Positions 1-8,871 of a DNA stretch of 64,000 bases are shown here, piece after piece. Both the position numbers and the translations under genes were made by a program. This DNA comes from Succinivibrio sp. GTDB taxonomy: Bacteria; Pseudomonadota; Gammaproteobacteria; Enterobacterales; Succinivibrionaceae. The first letter of the stretch is position 1. Each line of letters starts with the position of its first letter. The notes beneath the pieces were generated by a model, which saw only the letters and a list, made by a program, of their open reading frames with translations, was not told the DNA's origin and searched no databases. The DNA is taken from the NCBI GenBank assembly GCA_017469335.1, contig JAFUGP010000176.1:22791-86790 (forward strand), given 5' to 3'.

Positions 1-672
1 CAGGCGCAGGCCGTAGTCAATCTCGCCGGAGCCTCCATCGCCGCCTGGCCCCTGACAGCAAGACGCATGCGCACTCTGGTGCAGTCAAGACTTGAGGTAC
101 TCAGCTGCCTGGAGCGAGGCTATGACCGGAACCTGCCTGAGATCCTGATACAGACCTCCGGCTCCGGAGTGATGCAGGGTCCGGGGCCCTGCGCCGATGA
201 CGGGGCGCTGGCTGAGAACTTCTACACCACAATGTGCCTTGAATTTGAGCTAAGAGCCGAGGCGCTGTGCCGCCGGGCGGGAAGCGTACTTAAGATCCTG
301 CGCTTAGGCGTGGTGGTGGGAGCAGGAGGCGGACTGTGCGCCATTACCTCCCGTCTGCCGCCCTTTGCTCTGTGGGGAGCACATAATTATGTCCCCTACA
401 TCTTGCTGGAAGATACGGTGCGGGCCCTGATTTTATGCCTTGACAGGAGCGAACTGTCAGGACCGATTCTGGGGGTGAGCCCGCATTTTAAAACCGTAAA
501 CGAACTGTTGGAACTGTGCCGGCCGACCTCGTTCTTGCCGCGTCTGCCGATCCCGCAGGTACTGCTCAGGGCACTGGTGGCCCTGGGGGATCACCGCCCC
601 GCGCTGTTGCTGTGCGACCAAAAACTGCATCCGGGCAAACTGCTTGAGGCCGGTTTGCGCTTTACCGCGTAG
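1..672 (+). CDS. yfcH: YfcH-like TIGR01777 epimerase, C-terminal part
   Basis: This frame is open from the first base, so the gene begins outside the window and the ATG at 67 is internal. The first codons read AVVNLAGASIAAWPLTARR, the family motif VNLAGxxI followed by the R-x3-SR region of TIGR01777 NAD-dependent epimerases (extended SDR fold). The N-terminal Rossmann glycine motif is not visible. The last 50 residues (PRLPIPQVLLRALVALGD onward) match the DUF1731 tail typical of the family. The protein stops right after AGLRFTA, about a dozen residues earlier than most members, whose tail continues with a YPxL segment. The physiological substrate of YfcH is not established. Family call is firm; the gene name is by analogy. 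Confidence 0.82.
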   Translation, partial: QAQAVVNLAGASIAAWPLTARRMRTLVQSRLEVLSCLERGYDRNLPEILIQTSGSGVMQGPGPCADDGALAENFYTTMCLEFELRAEALCRRAGSVLKILRLGVVVGAGGGLCAITSRLPPFALWGAHNYVPYILLEDTVRALILCLDRSELSGPILGVSPHFKTVNELLELCRPTSFLPRLPIPQVLLRALVALGDHRPALLLCDQKLHPGKLLEAGLRFTA

Positions 673-706
673 GCAGGATGGGGCCCGGGAGGCAGGCAAA
701 ATGTGG

Positions 707-735
707 TTGCCTCACCTATTTGCATCTGCTAGAAT
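707..735 (+). promoter_or_regulatory. promoter of tRNA-Ser(CGA)
   Basis: TTGCCT (707-712) and TAGAAT (730-735) are separated by exactly 17 bases and lie about 40 bases before the mature tRNA 5' end. A GC-rich discriminator (CTCGCCG) follows the -10 box, as expected for a stringently controlled stable-RNA promoter. No other gene on this strand would use it. Confidence 0.6.
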
Positions 736-775
736 ACTCGCCGTCAAGAGAGAAGCCTAGTGCTTTTGTCGGCGC

Positions 776-865
776 GGAAAGATGGCAGAGCGGCTGAATG
801 CACCGCACTCGAAATGCGGCAACCTCATCCGAGGTTCGGGGGTTCAAATCCCCCTCTTTCCGCCA
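776..865 (+). tRNA. tRNA-Ser (anticodon CGA)
   Basis: The 90-base cloverleaf has acceptor stem GGAAAGA/TCTTTCC, discriminator G and an encoded CCA end. The anticodon stem CCGCA/TGCGG surrounds loop CTCGAAA, giving anticodon CGA, which reads UCG serine codons. A long variable arm (AACCTCATCCGAGGTT) and the T loop GGGGGTTCAAATCCCCC confirm a class II serine tRNA. It is close to E. coli serU in length and layout. Confidence 0.97.
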
Positions 866-993
866 TTGATATTCCTACAATCTCCCACTTCTGTCCTTAT
901 TGTACACAGGAACATTGGTTCGTTCTGTGCCCGCGCCTGCCAGTTAGGGGGACGTCTCTTTGCGCTTATAGTGTCTGCCTTCACAGTTGCAAG

Positions 994-1023
994 TCCCCGG
1001 CCTTGCTGATCTGCAGCCGGGGA
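994..1023. repeat. GC-rich inverted repeat after the SNF2 gene
   Basis: TCCCCGGC (994-1001) pairs with GCCGGGGA (1016-1023) around a 14-base loop, just beyond the stop codon of the leftward helicase gene. No T-run follows on either strand, so it is not a standard intrinsic terminator. It could protect the 3' end of the mRNA or assist Rho-dependent termination. The rest of 866-1038 shows nothing recognisable. Confidence 0.4.
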
Positions 1024-1038
1024 GCGGTGGGTTTCAGC

Positions 1039-4000
1039 CTATTTATTGCCAATGGTCAGGATCTGCATCAGCTCGTTATCCGAGAGATCGCCCAACCATT
1101 TCTCGCCGGTAGATACCGTAAGTTCTGCGAGCTCTTTTTTGCGCTGCAGCATGAGATTGATTTTTTCTTCAAAGGTATTGGCGCAGATGAAGCGGTTTAC
1201 CTGCACATTCTTGGTCTGGCCGATACGGAAGGAGCGGTCGGTGGCCTGCTCTTCCACTGCCGGGTTCCACCACAGATCATAGTGAATCACGGCGGTGGCG
1301 GCGGTCAGATTGACACCGGTACCGCCGGCCTTAAGGGACAGAATAAAGCAGAATTCCTCCGGGGAGACGCTGAAGCGGTCAATCATCTGCGTGCGCTGTT
1401 TCATCGGGGTACTGCCGTGCAGGAAGGAAGGTTTAAAACCGGTGGCCTGCTCAATCCACTTCTGGATGAGATGGCCCATTTCCACGTATTGCGTGAAGAT
1501 GAGGGCCTTGTTCCCGGCGTCCTGCAGGGCGCCGATCAGACCCAACAACATATCGGCCTTGCCGGAATATTTGGGATCATCGTAGCGGCCGTCCTTGATG
1601 AGCAGTGCCGGTGAGTCGCAAATCTGCTTGAGCTTGCGGATCAAATCAAGTACCGTGCGACTGCGGGTGAACTTGTCCTCACTGGTGGTAATGGCCTCAA
1701 TCTGATCGTCAATGGCATTCTGGTACATGGCCGCCTGGGTCTGGGTCAGCTCACAGAAGGTATCGGTGGTGAGCTTATCCGGCAGATCGCTGATGATGCT
1801 GCGATCGGTCTTGACCCGGCGCAGAATAAAGGGCGAGGTCACACTGCGGAACATGGTGGCGGCTTCCTCGTCCTGATGCTTTTCAATGGGAGTGGCGAAT
1901 TCGCGTTTGAAACCTGCCGACGAGCCCATGAGACCTGGATTGACGAATTCCATGATGGACCAGTAATCCATAAGGCGGTTTTCCACCGGGGTGCCGGTCA
2001 TGGCGATGGCGCTGCTAGGCTTGAGCGAGCGCACCGCCTTGGCGGCTTGAGAGAGGTGATTTTTGATGTTCTGCGCTTCGTCTATCACCAGCACCCGCAG
2101 TTTCAATTGAGTGTCGGCGGTGAGTTCGTTGATGGACCGACGCAGTTTGCCATAGGAAGTAAGTACCACGTCCGTATCATGACGGAATTCGCACCCGGGA
2201 CCATAGAACCGGCTCACGGTCAATTTCGGCGCGAAACGCGACAGCTCGCGCTCCCAATTGATCAGCACTGAGGTTGGAACCACTACCAGAGCCTGCTGTC
2301 CAGTAAGTTCGCCTTCCTCCTTGAGTTTGCTCAGAGCCGCAATGACCTGTACGGTTTTGCCCAGGCCCATGTCATCGGCGATAATCGAGCCCATGTTCAT
2401 CTTGAGATTGCGGTACAGCCAGCTGAAACCGCGCTCCTGATAGGGGCGCAACTTGGCTTCAAGCTGACCGGGCAGCGCCACCTCAGGCTGTTTCATCAGC
2501 CCCTGCAGGGCTTGAATAATCTGTTCTGAAACCTGAGCGTTCTGTCCCTCAAACTCACCGGTCATGGCCGCAGCGATAAGCCTGGGCTTGCTGATGGCCT
2601 GCTGTTTTTTGGAAAGCTTGTCGAGGATTTTGCCGAAGGTCTCGGGATCGACGTAGATGTAGCTGTCGTTAAACTGCACCAGTTGTCCCATGCGTTTGCA
2701 CAGCTTCTTGAAATCCTCCTCGCTGATGTTCTTGTCGCCGATGGCCAGTTTCCAGTCGTAATCGAGCAACTCCGAGAGGCCGACGAAACCCGTGGAACTC
2801 TCCCATTTGCCGTTGAGTTTGACGTTGAGCATGCTCCTGGGTATGGGCAGAACTCCGTTCTGATCCCCAAACTGCAATTCCACGCCGTAAGATTTCAGCC
2901 AGACAGCGCTGTCCTTGATGAACTGTTCAAAGTCCTCGGCCAGAATGGCGTGTCTTCTGAGCGGGTGGTAGTAGAACTCAGCCATCTCCGGGCGTATTCT
3001 GCCCAGGCGTCTTACCGGTTTGACCACTGCCGCGGCGTGGGAAGAGTTAGCCTCACTTTGGTAGAGATCGCGCACTGACAGTTCCCACTGCGGCTTCACC
3101 GCCGGCAGCTGCTTTTGCTGCGCCTTAGACTCTGCTTGGGCTGCAGTGGCGGCGTTCTGCTCAGTGTTTTGCTCGGCTGCAGTCGGTTTGTCAGCCTCGG
3201 CCTCATCCTCAGCGTCAAAGTCCGCCTCAGAGAGCGTCTTTCCCCCATAAAGCGGAGGATAGCCGGCTACGCGCAGGTCAAGTTCAATCAATTCTTCTCC
3301 GGCAGGCAGCTCAAAGCCATCAAGGTCCAGCCAGTGCTCGGCATTTTCTTCTTTGTTTTGTTCTTTGGTAACTACGCTAAAGCGCAGCGCGGGAGTGCCC
3401 TCACTTTCCCGGTAAAGCATGTCATTGAGCCATCTGCCGGTATGATCGACATTCTCGTCCGTGGCGTAGGCAAAGGCTCTGAGCGAGCCTGGCGAGCGCA
3501 TGTAGGCAAACAGGCCGCTGCGCTGCCAGGGCAGGGTTTTCAGTCTGAGCAGATCCTGCTTGCCCTCCTCGGCGATATAACCCTCCATGAAAAAGCCCAG
3601 AGCGTAGAGCCCAAGTTGCAGATCTGAAGGAGCTTTTTTGGTATCAAAATTTAAAAAGCTGCGTGGCAGAGCCCGGAGGTTACGACCTACTTCGGCACAC
3701 AGCCTGGCCACTACCGGGGAGCAGGCAGCCGGTACCCAGCGGATAACCATCTCTTCTTCTGCGGAGCTGTAAAAATAGCTGCCCTGGTATTCGTTTTCCA
3801 CCGTCAGACAGGCAGGTACCATCGCCCCGCGCGAGCACAACTCGGTGGCCAGACGCCAGACATGAAACATGGCCTCCAGATGCCGGTCTGATCCCCGTAC
3901 CAGTTCCGGCATTTGCTGCAGCTGGAACATCTCGTGCTGAAAGGGTTGCTTTTTGGTACGGCTGTGCCCGTCAAGCACCGGGCTGCAGGTAATTTTCTTG

Positions 4001-5139
4001 GGGGTGGTATGAATCTGCCAGTAAATGCCCTCGTCGCACCAGCACAGCCCGTTCTTGTCAAAGCTCATGAAGGGCACCTCGGAGGAGTAGGTGGGCAGAG
4101 TGCGTTCTGTGCTGCCGCGCAGCACGGCGGCGCAGCGTTTGGCGGTGGCCTTTATAATCTTGCGGCAGGCAGTGGTCAGACCGCGTTCCAAGAACTGTGC
4201 GGCATAATCATCCTGCATTTTGATGAGTAAGTCAGTTAAAGTGGGGATCTGCAACGCACTGAGCAGTCTGAGGTTATCCACCGCCTGATTGAGGCGCATT
4301 TGAGATTGTTCGTCAAGCGGATTTGGCGCAGTCTCCTGAGGTTGTGCACCCCGGCGGGCGGCTTTGGCAGCTTTTGCCGACATCAGGGCCCGACGCGCGG
4401 CGCGCGGCAATTTAGCCACTTTGACAGGTTCAATTTCCGGCCCTTTAAAGCTATCCGGCATGGACGGCAGCTGGGGCTTGCGGTAGGTCTGCTCGTATTC
4501 GAGCTTCAACCCCCGCTCAAGGAGCAGCTCATCTTTATCCCGATCCAGTACAAAATCTAGCACATTACGCGGATAACGGTCGATAAGCTCCGCGATGAAG
4601 CGCACCGTCATGGCCCAGATCAGGTTACGCTTGGCAGTCGATACCTCCTTGAGCCTGGAATGTTCAGAAATATCTTCTATCAAATCCTCGGCAGGCAGCG
4701 CCAGCACCTTCTTGCTGGCCACATACAGTTTCTGGTTGTACTCAGGATCAAGAAAGTCGTAGGGGCCGCTCCAGAAGATTGAAGCATTATCAAACAGAAA
4801 ATCGGCGATGGGATCGGTAAGCTCTTTGGACAGTGCCTTGAGTTTTACCTCATAAGTTTTGGTTTCGTAGTCGTAAGGATTGACATGTTCTGATTCGTAA
4901 TAGAAATAATGACTTCTGGTACGACCTTTGATGGGAATACCCAGATTGAAACTAAACCCATGCTCTTCCCAGCTGTAGAGTTCCAGATAGGGCCGCAGTT
5001 TGTCGCCGTCGCTTTTTTCGGCGAACAGTTTTTTATGTTCCGCGCTGAGCTTATCAAATAAGCCCGCGCTGGCATGCCGGTAAAAAAATTGCGCAGCCTC
5101 AGTTTGCAGCGGCCGAAAGAAAATGGCGGAAGAACTCAT
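1039..5139 (-). CDS. SNF2-family DEAD/DEAH helicase, 1366 aa
   Basis: A large ATP-dependent DNA translocase of the SNF2 superfamily, probably acting on DNA-bound RNA polymerase or other nucleoprotein complexes (the RapA/HepA group is the nearest named type). The motor occupies roughly residues 890-1340: motif I DDMGLGKT (about 925), motif II DEAQ (about 1018), GTPVENR, and the C-lobe motif DRSFRIGQ (about 1303). The roughly 850 residues in front carry no motif I can name, except an acidic Glu/Ala/Gln-rich linker at about 630-690. That N-terminus is much longer than in RapA (968 aa in total in E. coli) and may hold the specificity domain. No convincing Shine-Dalgarno precedes the ATG, so the exact start is uncertain. 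It stands alone, with no methylase or nuclease neighbour that would suggest a defence role. Confidence 0.88.
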   Translation of the reverse strand: MSSSAIFFRPLQTEAAQFFYRHASAGLFDKLSAEHKKLFAEKSDGDKLRPYLELYSWEEHGFSFNLGIPIKGRTRSHYFYYESEHVNPYDYETKTYEVKLKALSKELTDPIADFLFDNASIFWSGPYDFLDPEYNQKLYVASKKVLALPAEDLIEDISEHSRLKEVSTAKRNLIWAMTVRFIAELIDRYPRNVLDFVLDRDKDELLLERGLKLEYEQTYRKPQLPSMPDSFKGPEIEPVKVAKLPRAARRALMSAKAAKAARRGAQPQETAPNPLDEQSQMRLNQAVDNLRLLSALQIPTLTDLLIKMQDDYAAQFLERGLTTACRKIIKATAKRCAAVLRGSTERTLPTYSSEVPFMSFDKNGLCWCDEGIYWQIHTTPKKITCSPVLDGHSRTKKQPFQHEMFQLQQMPELVRGSDRHLEAMFHVWRLATELCSRGAMVPACLTVENEYQGSYFYSSAEEEMVIRWVPAACSPVVARLCAEVGRNLRALPRSFLNFDTKKAPSDLQLGLYALGFFMEGYIAEEGKQDLLRLKTLPWQRSGLFAYMRSPGSLRAFAYATDENVDHTGRWLNDMLYRESEGTPALRFSVVTKEQNKEENAEHWLDLDGFELPAGEELIELDLRVAGYPPLYGGKTLSEADFDAEDEAEADKPTAAEQNTEQNAATAAQAESKAQQKQLPAVKPQWELSVRDLYQSEANSSHAAAVVKPVRRLGRIRPEMAEFYYHPLRRHAILAEDFEQFIKDSAVWLKSYGVELQFGDQNGVLPIPRSMLNVKLNGKWESSTGFVGLSELLDYDWKLAIGDKNISEEDFKKLCKRMGQLVQFNDSYIYVDPETFGKILDKLSKKQQAISKPRLIAAAMTGEFEGQNAQVSEQIIQALQGLMKQPEVALPGQLEAKLRPYQERGFSWLYRNLKMNMGSIIADDMGLGKTVQVIAALSKLKEEGELTGQQALVVVPTSVLINWERELSRFAPKLTVSRFYGPGCEFRHDTDVVLTSYGKLRRSINELTADTQLKLRVLVIDEAQNIKNHLSQAAKAVRSLKPSSAIAMTGTPVENRLMDYWSIMEFVNPGLMGSSAGFKREFATPIEKHQDEEAATMFRSVTSPFILRRVKTDRSIISDLPDKLTTDTFCELTQTQAAMYQNAIDDQIEAITTSEDKFTRSRTVLDLIRKLKQICDSPALLIKDGRYDDPKYSGKADMLLGLIGALQDAGNKALIFTQYVEMGHLIQKWIEQATGFKPSFLHGSTPMKQRTQMIDRFSVSPEEFCFILSLKAGGTGVNLTAATAVIHYDLWWNPAVEEQATDRSFRIGQTKNVQVNRFICANTFEEKINLMLQRKKELAELTVSTGEKWLGDLSDNELMQILTIGNK

Positions 5140-5478
5140 GGTGATGTACCGACAATGGCCCTAAAAAGGCTGGGCCTGAGAAAAAAATGACATCAAGTCA
5201 AGACGCTGTCAGGTCTTGGTGCCGTCTGTTGCTAAAGGCATAATTCTACCATAGCTAAGCTCTGACCGAGCATAATCAGGCCAAAAGGGTGAGCTGGTTG
5301 AAATGGCTGACATAATAAATTAAATGTCTTTATAAACAAGAACTTTTATGAATATTGGGTTCAAAAAATCTTCGAGATCCTTTATGTTTGGTTGCTCTCT
5401 TAGTTTAAAGATTGTATGTACCGTATTAAAAAAGAGGGACTGATGCCCCTCTTTTTTAAGCTGTTTGAACAATCAGTT
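5140..5478. other. intergenic region between SNF2 helicase and pta
   Basis: About 340 bases with no gene. The right end holds the pta terminator (5428-5457). The remainder is the upstream region of the leftward helicase gene; it is AT-richer than the flanks (around 5300-5350) and should hold the helicase promoter, but I find no well-spaced -35/-10 pair. Confidence 0.5.
5428..5457 (-). terminator. intrinsic terminator of pta
   Basis: AAAAAAGAGGG (5428-5438) and CCCTCTTTTTT (5447-5457) form an 11-bp stem with an 8-base loop. Read on the minus strand it lies just after the pta stop and ends in six T. Because it is symmetrical it could also stop transcription arriving on the plus strand. Confidence 0.85.
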
Positions 5479-7461
5479 TCAGGCAGTCATGGTAGCCTGA
5501 ATGGCGGTCACGGCGATGGTGTAGACGATGTCATCTACCAGCGCACCGCGCGAGAGATCGTTGACCGGTTTTTTCAGTCCCTGCAGCAGCGGACCCACGG
5601 AAACCACGCCGGCCGAGCGCTGTACGGCCTTGTAGACGGTATTTCCGGTGGAGAGAGACGGGAAGATAAAGACCGTCGCCTTGCCCGCAACGGGCGAGCC
5701 AGGAGCCTTCTGCGCCGCCACGGCAGGCTCGACCGCGGCGTCATACTGCAACGGTCCGTCCACCGCGATATCCGGGCGCTTCTGCCTGACCAGTTCGGTG
5801 GCCTGCGTCACCAGATCCACGTCAGCGCCTTTACCGGACTTGAGCGTGGAGTAGGTGATCATGGCCACCTTAGGATCGATGCCGAAAGCTTTGGCGGTAT
5901 CGGCCGACTGAATGGCAATTTCGGAGAGTTCATCGGCAGTGGGATTGAGATTGATGGCGCAGTCGGCAAAGAGGTAGACCTGTTCGGGCATCAGCATGAA
6001 GAAGGAGCCCGATACCAGTTTGGAGTTCGGGGCGGTCTTGATGATCTGCAGTGCCGGACGGATGGTGTTGGCGGTGGTGTGCACGGCTCCGGATACCAGA
6101 CCGTCAAGCTCTCCGCGCTCGATCATCATGGTGGCCAGAGCCACGTTGTCCTGCAGCATCTGCACGGCCAGCTCAGGGGTCATGCCTTTTTTCTGCCGCA
6201 ATTCAACCAGACGATCCACGTAATTGTTGCGCACGGCCTCGGGCTCGACGAACTCCACGCCCTCGCCTAAGCTCACGTCCAGTTCCTTGGCCACCTCCAG
6301 AATATGCTCCTTGTTGCCGAACAGCACCGGCACGGCAATGTTCTGCCGGGCCACTTCCGCGGCAGCCTTGACGGTACGCGGCTCGTCACCCTCAGGCAAG
6401 GCGATGCGCTTGTGGGCGGCCCTGGCCAGGGAGGTGAGTTTGCTGCGGAAGGAGGCAGGACTCATGAGCGGTATGCGCTCTTTATCGTATTGGGAGATGA
6501 TCTGCAAGGCAGTCTGGTCAAAGATGGCTGCACCGGCCTGCTCGGCAAGATCCTTGCGCTCGGTGTCATCATAAGGCAGCAGCGCCGGGAAGTGCCTTAG
6601 GGCCGCGGCAATATCCAACGGTGAGAGAGCGGTCTCAATCACCGCGCCGGCACCTGACACGGCGCCGCCTAAGCCCTGTGGCAGCACGGCCACGCCGCAG
6701 GCGGTGGAATCAGGCTTGGTCACGGCGATAAGCGCAGCGCCCTCGTCTTCGCCCTGCCCGGGCAGCACGGCCTTGAAGACACGGGTGTTCTCACTGCCTG
6801 AGCTGACTTTGCCGTCCAGGTACACAGCCAGATCGCGGGCACGCGGGGCGTAGAGTTTCTGGTCAAAGTGCAGCGTGGCGATGATGTTGGTGATGGCCGC
6901 CGGAGCATTGGCCTTGGCACTGCAGCTGCCCTGCGGACCGTCACACTCACAGGCAAAGGAGAGCTGACGTTCCCCTTCTTTGCCATGAGGCGCGTCGGGA
7001 TTAAGCAGCACCGTACCCAGCACGCGTTTTTTGCCGGCCTCGCCGAAGGCGCGCAAGGTGTTTTCGAGCATCATTTTGGCGCGACCGCACTTGCCGGGAA
7101 TGGCGCTGAGAATATCGGCATCCAGCGCGTGACAGGTCTCGGCGTTGATGCGGTCACGGCCGCCCAGGAATTTTTCCACTCCTTCGATGATTACCACCTC
7201 AGGGGAGGTTTCCGCCACCAGTGAGTTGAAGTTGGCAACAATGCTCTCCAGCACCTCCGAGCGCTGCCCCTTGGCTACCTGTTTGGTGGCGCAGTTGACA
7301 CACAGGGTACGTTTTTCAACGGGATCGTTGAAGACATCGGAGAAGGGTTTGAACAGTACCGCTTTCACCCCTTTTTGATTGAGTGCCTTAACCAGGCCTA
7401 AGGTGACGGGAAACAGACCCTGCGCCTTGCCGGCAGGAACTAGCATTACATTATGAGTCAC
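5479..7461 (-). CDS. pta: phosphate acetyltransferase (long form)
   Basis: Interconverts acetyl-CoA and acetyl phosphate in the cytoplasm, the first step of acetate production and an overflow/fermentation route. The C-terminal half (from about residue 330, including LPEGDEPRTVKAAAEVA and the SGSFFML and TYSTLKSGKG segments) is a complete PTA/PTB catalytic domain. The N-terminal third has the degenerate P-loop-like domain of long Pta proteins (VPAGKAQGLFPVTLGLVKAL). At 660 aa it is shorter than E. coli Pta (714), the loss falling in the middle regulatory region. The N-terminal part has unusual cysteine pairs (CVNC, CECDGPQGSC). The start is GTG, preceded by GAGGAG five bases away. ackA, its usual partner, is not adjacent and not in the window. 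Confidence 0.95.
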   Translation of the reverse strand: MTHNVMLVPAGKAQGLFPVTLGLVKALNQKGVKAVLFKPFSDVFNDPVEKRTLCVNCATKQVAKGQRSEVLESIVANFNSLVAETSPEVVIIEGVEKFLGGRDRINAETCHALDADILSAIPGKCGRAKMMLENTLRAFGEAGKKRVLGTVLLNPDAPHGKEGERQLSFACECDGPQGSCSAKANAPAAITNIIATLHFDQKLYAPRARDLAVYLDGKVSSGSENTRVFKAVLPGQGEDEGAALIAVTKPDSTACGVAVLPQGLGGAVSGAGAVIETALSPLDIAAALRHFPALLPYDDTERKDLAEQAGAAIFDQTALQIISQYDKERIPLMSPASFRSKLTSLARAAHKRIALPEGDEPRTVKAAAEVARQNIAVPVLFGNKEHILEVAKELDVSLGEGVEFVEPEAVRNNYVDRLVELRQKKGMTPELAVQMLQDNVALATMMIERGELDGLVSGAVHTTANTIRPALQIIKTAPNSKLVSGSFFMLMPEQVYLFADCAINLNPTADELSEIAIQSADTAKAFGIDPKVAMITYSTLKSGKGADVDLVTQATELVRQKRPDIAVDGPLQYDAAVEPAVAAQKAPGSPVAGKATVFIFPSLSTGNTVYKAVQRSAGVVSVGPLLQGLKKPVNDLSRGALVDDIVYTIAVTAIQATMTA

Positions 7462-7818
7462 GATTGCTCCTCACTTAACTGACTGAAAATAATCCTGAAT
7501 TTGGCATTGAAAGAGAACCTCAAATGAGTTGTGAAAAGGCTTTGGCTGCAAACTCAAAACCCGTTCTTCAGCGGTGTTTTCAACGCCGGGACCCCTGAAA
7601 GTGGCTTCATAGTAGCATAGGAATTTGTGCTCCCGGAGAGCCTGCTTGCAAATCCGTTTCACGCTTCACTATCTTGTACTGCATCTGAGCTGTCAACGTG
7701 GACGCGGTCTGCGTCGGTTATCTTGTTCCCTGCGGCTGAGGATGCGGCCGGCAGATGGTCTGAGGCAAAAAAGGGCGCAGCCATGGCCGCGCCCAAGATC
7801 ATCGAGGAGTATTGGTTA
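7462..7818. other. intergenic region upstream of pta
   Basis: About 360 bases between the pta start and the stop of the sugar permease. It contains the terminator of the sugar operon (7767-7794). The rest should contain the pta promoter, but no strong -35/-10 pair or FNR/ArcA-type palindrome stands out. A 63-codon frame on the minus strand (7471-7662) has no ribosome site or recognisable product, and I do not call it. Confidence 0.5.
7767..7794 (-). terminator. terminator of the sugar ABC operon
   Basis: On the minus strand GGGCGC (7794-7789) and GCGCCC (7778-7773) form the stem, with additional GGCC/GGCT pairing inside, followed directly by six T (7772-7767). It lies 25 bases after the permease stop and closes the five-gene leftward operon. 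Confidence 0.85.
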
Positions 7819-8871
7819 TCAAGAGCCGTGCTGGGCCTGCGCGCGGGCGCGCATGACGCGCATTCTCTCGCGGATCTGCGGACCTGCCACCTGAATGAGG
7901 ATCACCACGATGAGGATGATGCCCTTGACGGCGTCGTTGATGAGCGAGTCCATCTTCAGGGCGATGATGATCTTGTCAATTACAGTGTAGGAAAGGGCAC
8001 CAAACAGGATACCCAGGCAGCGGCCGCGTCCGCCGGCCATGCTGATACCGCCCAGCACCACCGCAGCTATGGCGTACATCTCATAGCTTGAACCGGTGGT
8101 GGCAGGATCGGAGGAGGCGTTCATGGCGATCCAAAAGAACGAGGCCACACCCACCAGACCGCCGGTGATGACAAATACCATGGTCTTCATGAGACTGACA
8201 TTGATGCCGGCCATGAAGGCCCCTTTGTAGCTGCTGCCAACGGCGTAGACTTTCTTGCCGAATTTGGTGGATTCTAAGATGTACACAAAGAGGGCGGTTA
8301 AAAGTACCAGCATGATGCCCACGATGGGCAGTGAGAGAAACTTGGAATTGCCGAAACTGAACATGGGCTGAAACATGTCAAGTTTGGAAATCATGCGGTA
8401 CACCGAGCTGCCACCGCCTGCCAGGGATTTGTCGATGTGCTGGCAGATGTACTGGGCAAAAGAGCGGAAGATGAGCATGGTAGCCAGGGTGACGATGAAG
8501 GACGGCATCTTCACAATGCCCACCAGCACGCCGTTTAACAGCCCGCACAGACACCCAAACCCTACCGCGAAGAGGAAGGTGAGCAGAATACTGTCGGTGA
8601 CGTTGAACACCACCACGCTCAGGCCGCTGACTAAAGCCAGCATGGAACCTACCGAGAGGTCGATCTCGGCGGTGATGCACACCATGCCCATCCCCAGCGC
8701 GATGATGCCGATCACCGCCGAATGGCGCAGGATGTTCATGGCCGCATTTAGGGTCAGGCCGTTGCTGCTGAGCGCGTAGACGCAGAAAATAATCACAAAG
8801 ACAAAAATATAGCTGTAACTGTGCCAGAGCCTGGACAGCAGCGCTCCCGAAGATTGGTTGTTCATGTTCAC
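7819..8871 (-). CDS. sugar ABC importer, membrane permease
   Basis: The permease of a CUT2-type (ribose/galactose/inositol class) sugar importer in the inner membrane. The 350-residue protein is almost entirely hydrophobic segments, with the BPD_transp_2 signatures IALGMGMVCITAEIDLSVGS near residue 60 and the AGGRGRCLG cytoplasmic loop near 290, as in RbsC. It is the last gene of the operon. Its start overlaps the stop of the ATPase gene by four bases (ATGA), implying translational coupling and a fixed stoichiometry. The family is certain; the sugar cannot be told from the sequence. Confidence 0.93.
   Translation of the reverse strand: MNMNNQSSGALLSRLWHSYSYIFVFVIIFCVYALSSNGLTLNAAMNILRHSAVIGIIALGMGMVCITAEIDLSVGSMLALVSGLSVVVFNVTDSILLTFLFAVGFGCLCGLLNGVLVGIVKMPSFIVTLATMLIFRSFAQYICQHIDKSLAGGGSSVYRMISKLDMFQPMFSFGNSKFLSLPIVGIMLVLLTALFVYILESTKFGKKVYAVGSSYKGAFMAGINVSLMKTMVFVITGGLVGVASFFWIAMNASSDPATTGSSYEMYAIAAVVLGGISMAGGRGRCLGILFGALSYTVIDKIIIALKMDSLINDAVKGIILIVVILIQVAGPQIRERMRVMRARAQAQHGS

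Noticed and set aside
760..1614. 284-codon plus-strand frame across the tRNA-Ser gene
   Set aside because: It runs through the tRNA and then antisense to the SNF2 helicase; no ribosome site and no protein-like composition.
5416..6270. 284-codon plus-strand frame
   Set aside because: Starts inside the pta terminator and runs antisense to pta.
7471..7662. 63-codon minus-strand frame upstream of pta
   Set aside because: No ribosome site, no recognisable product, and it fills what should be the pta promoter region.
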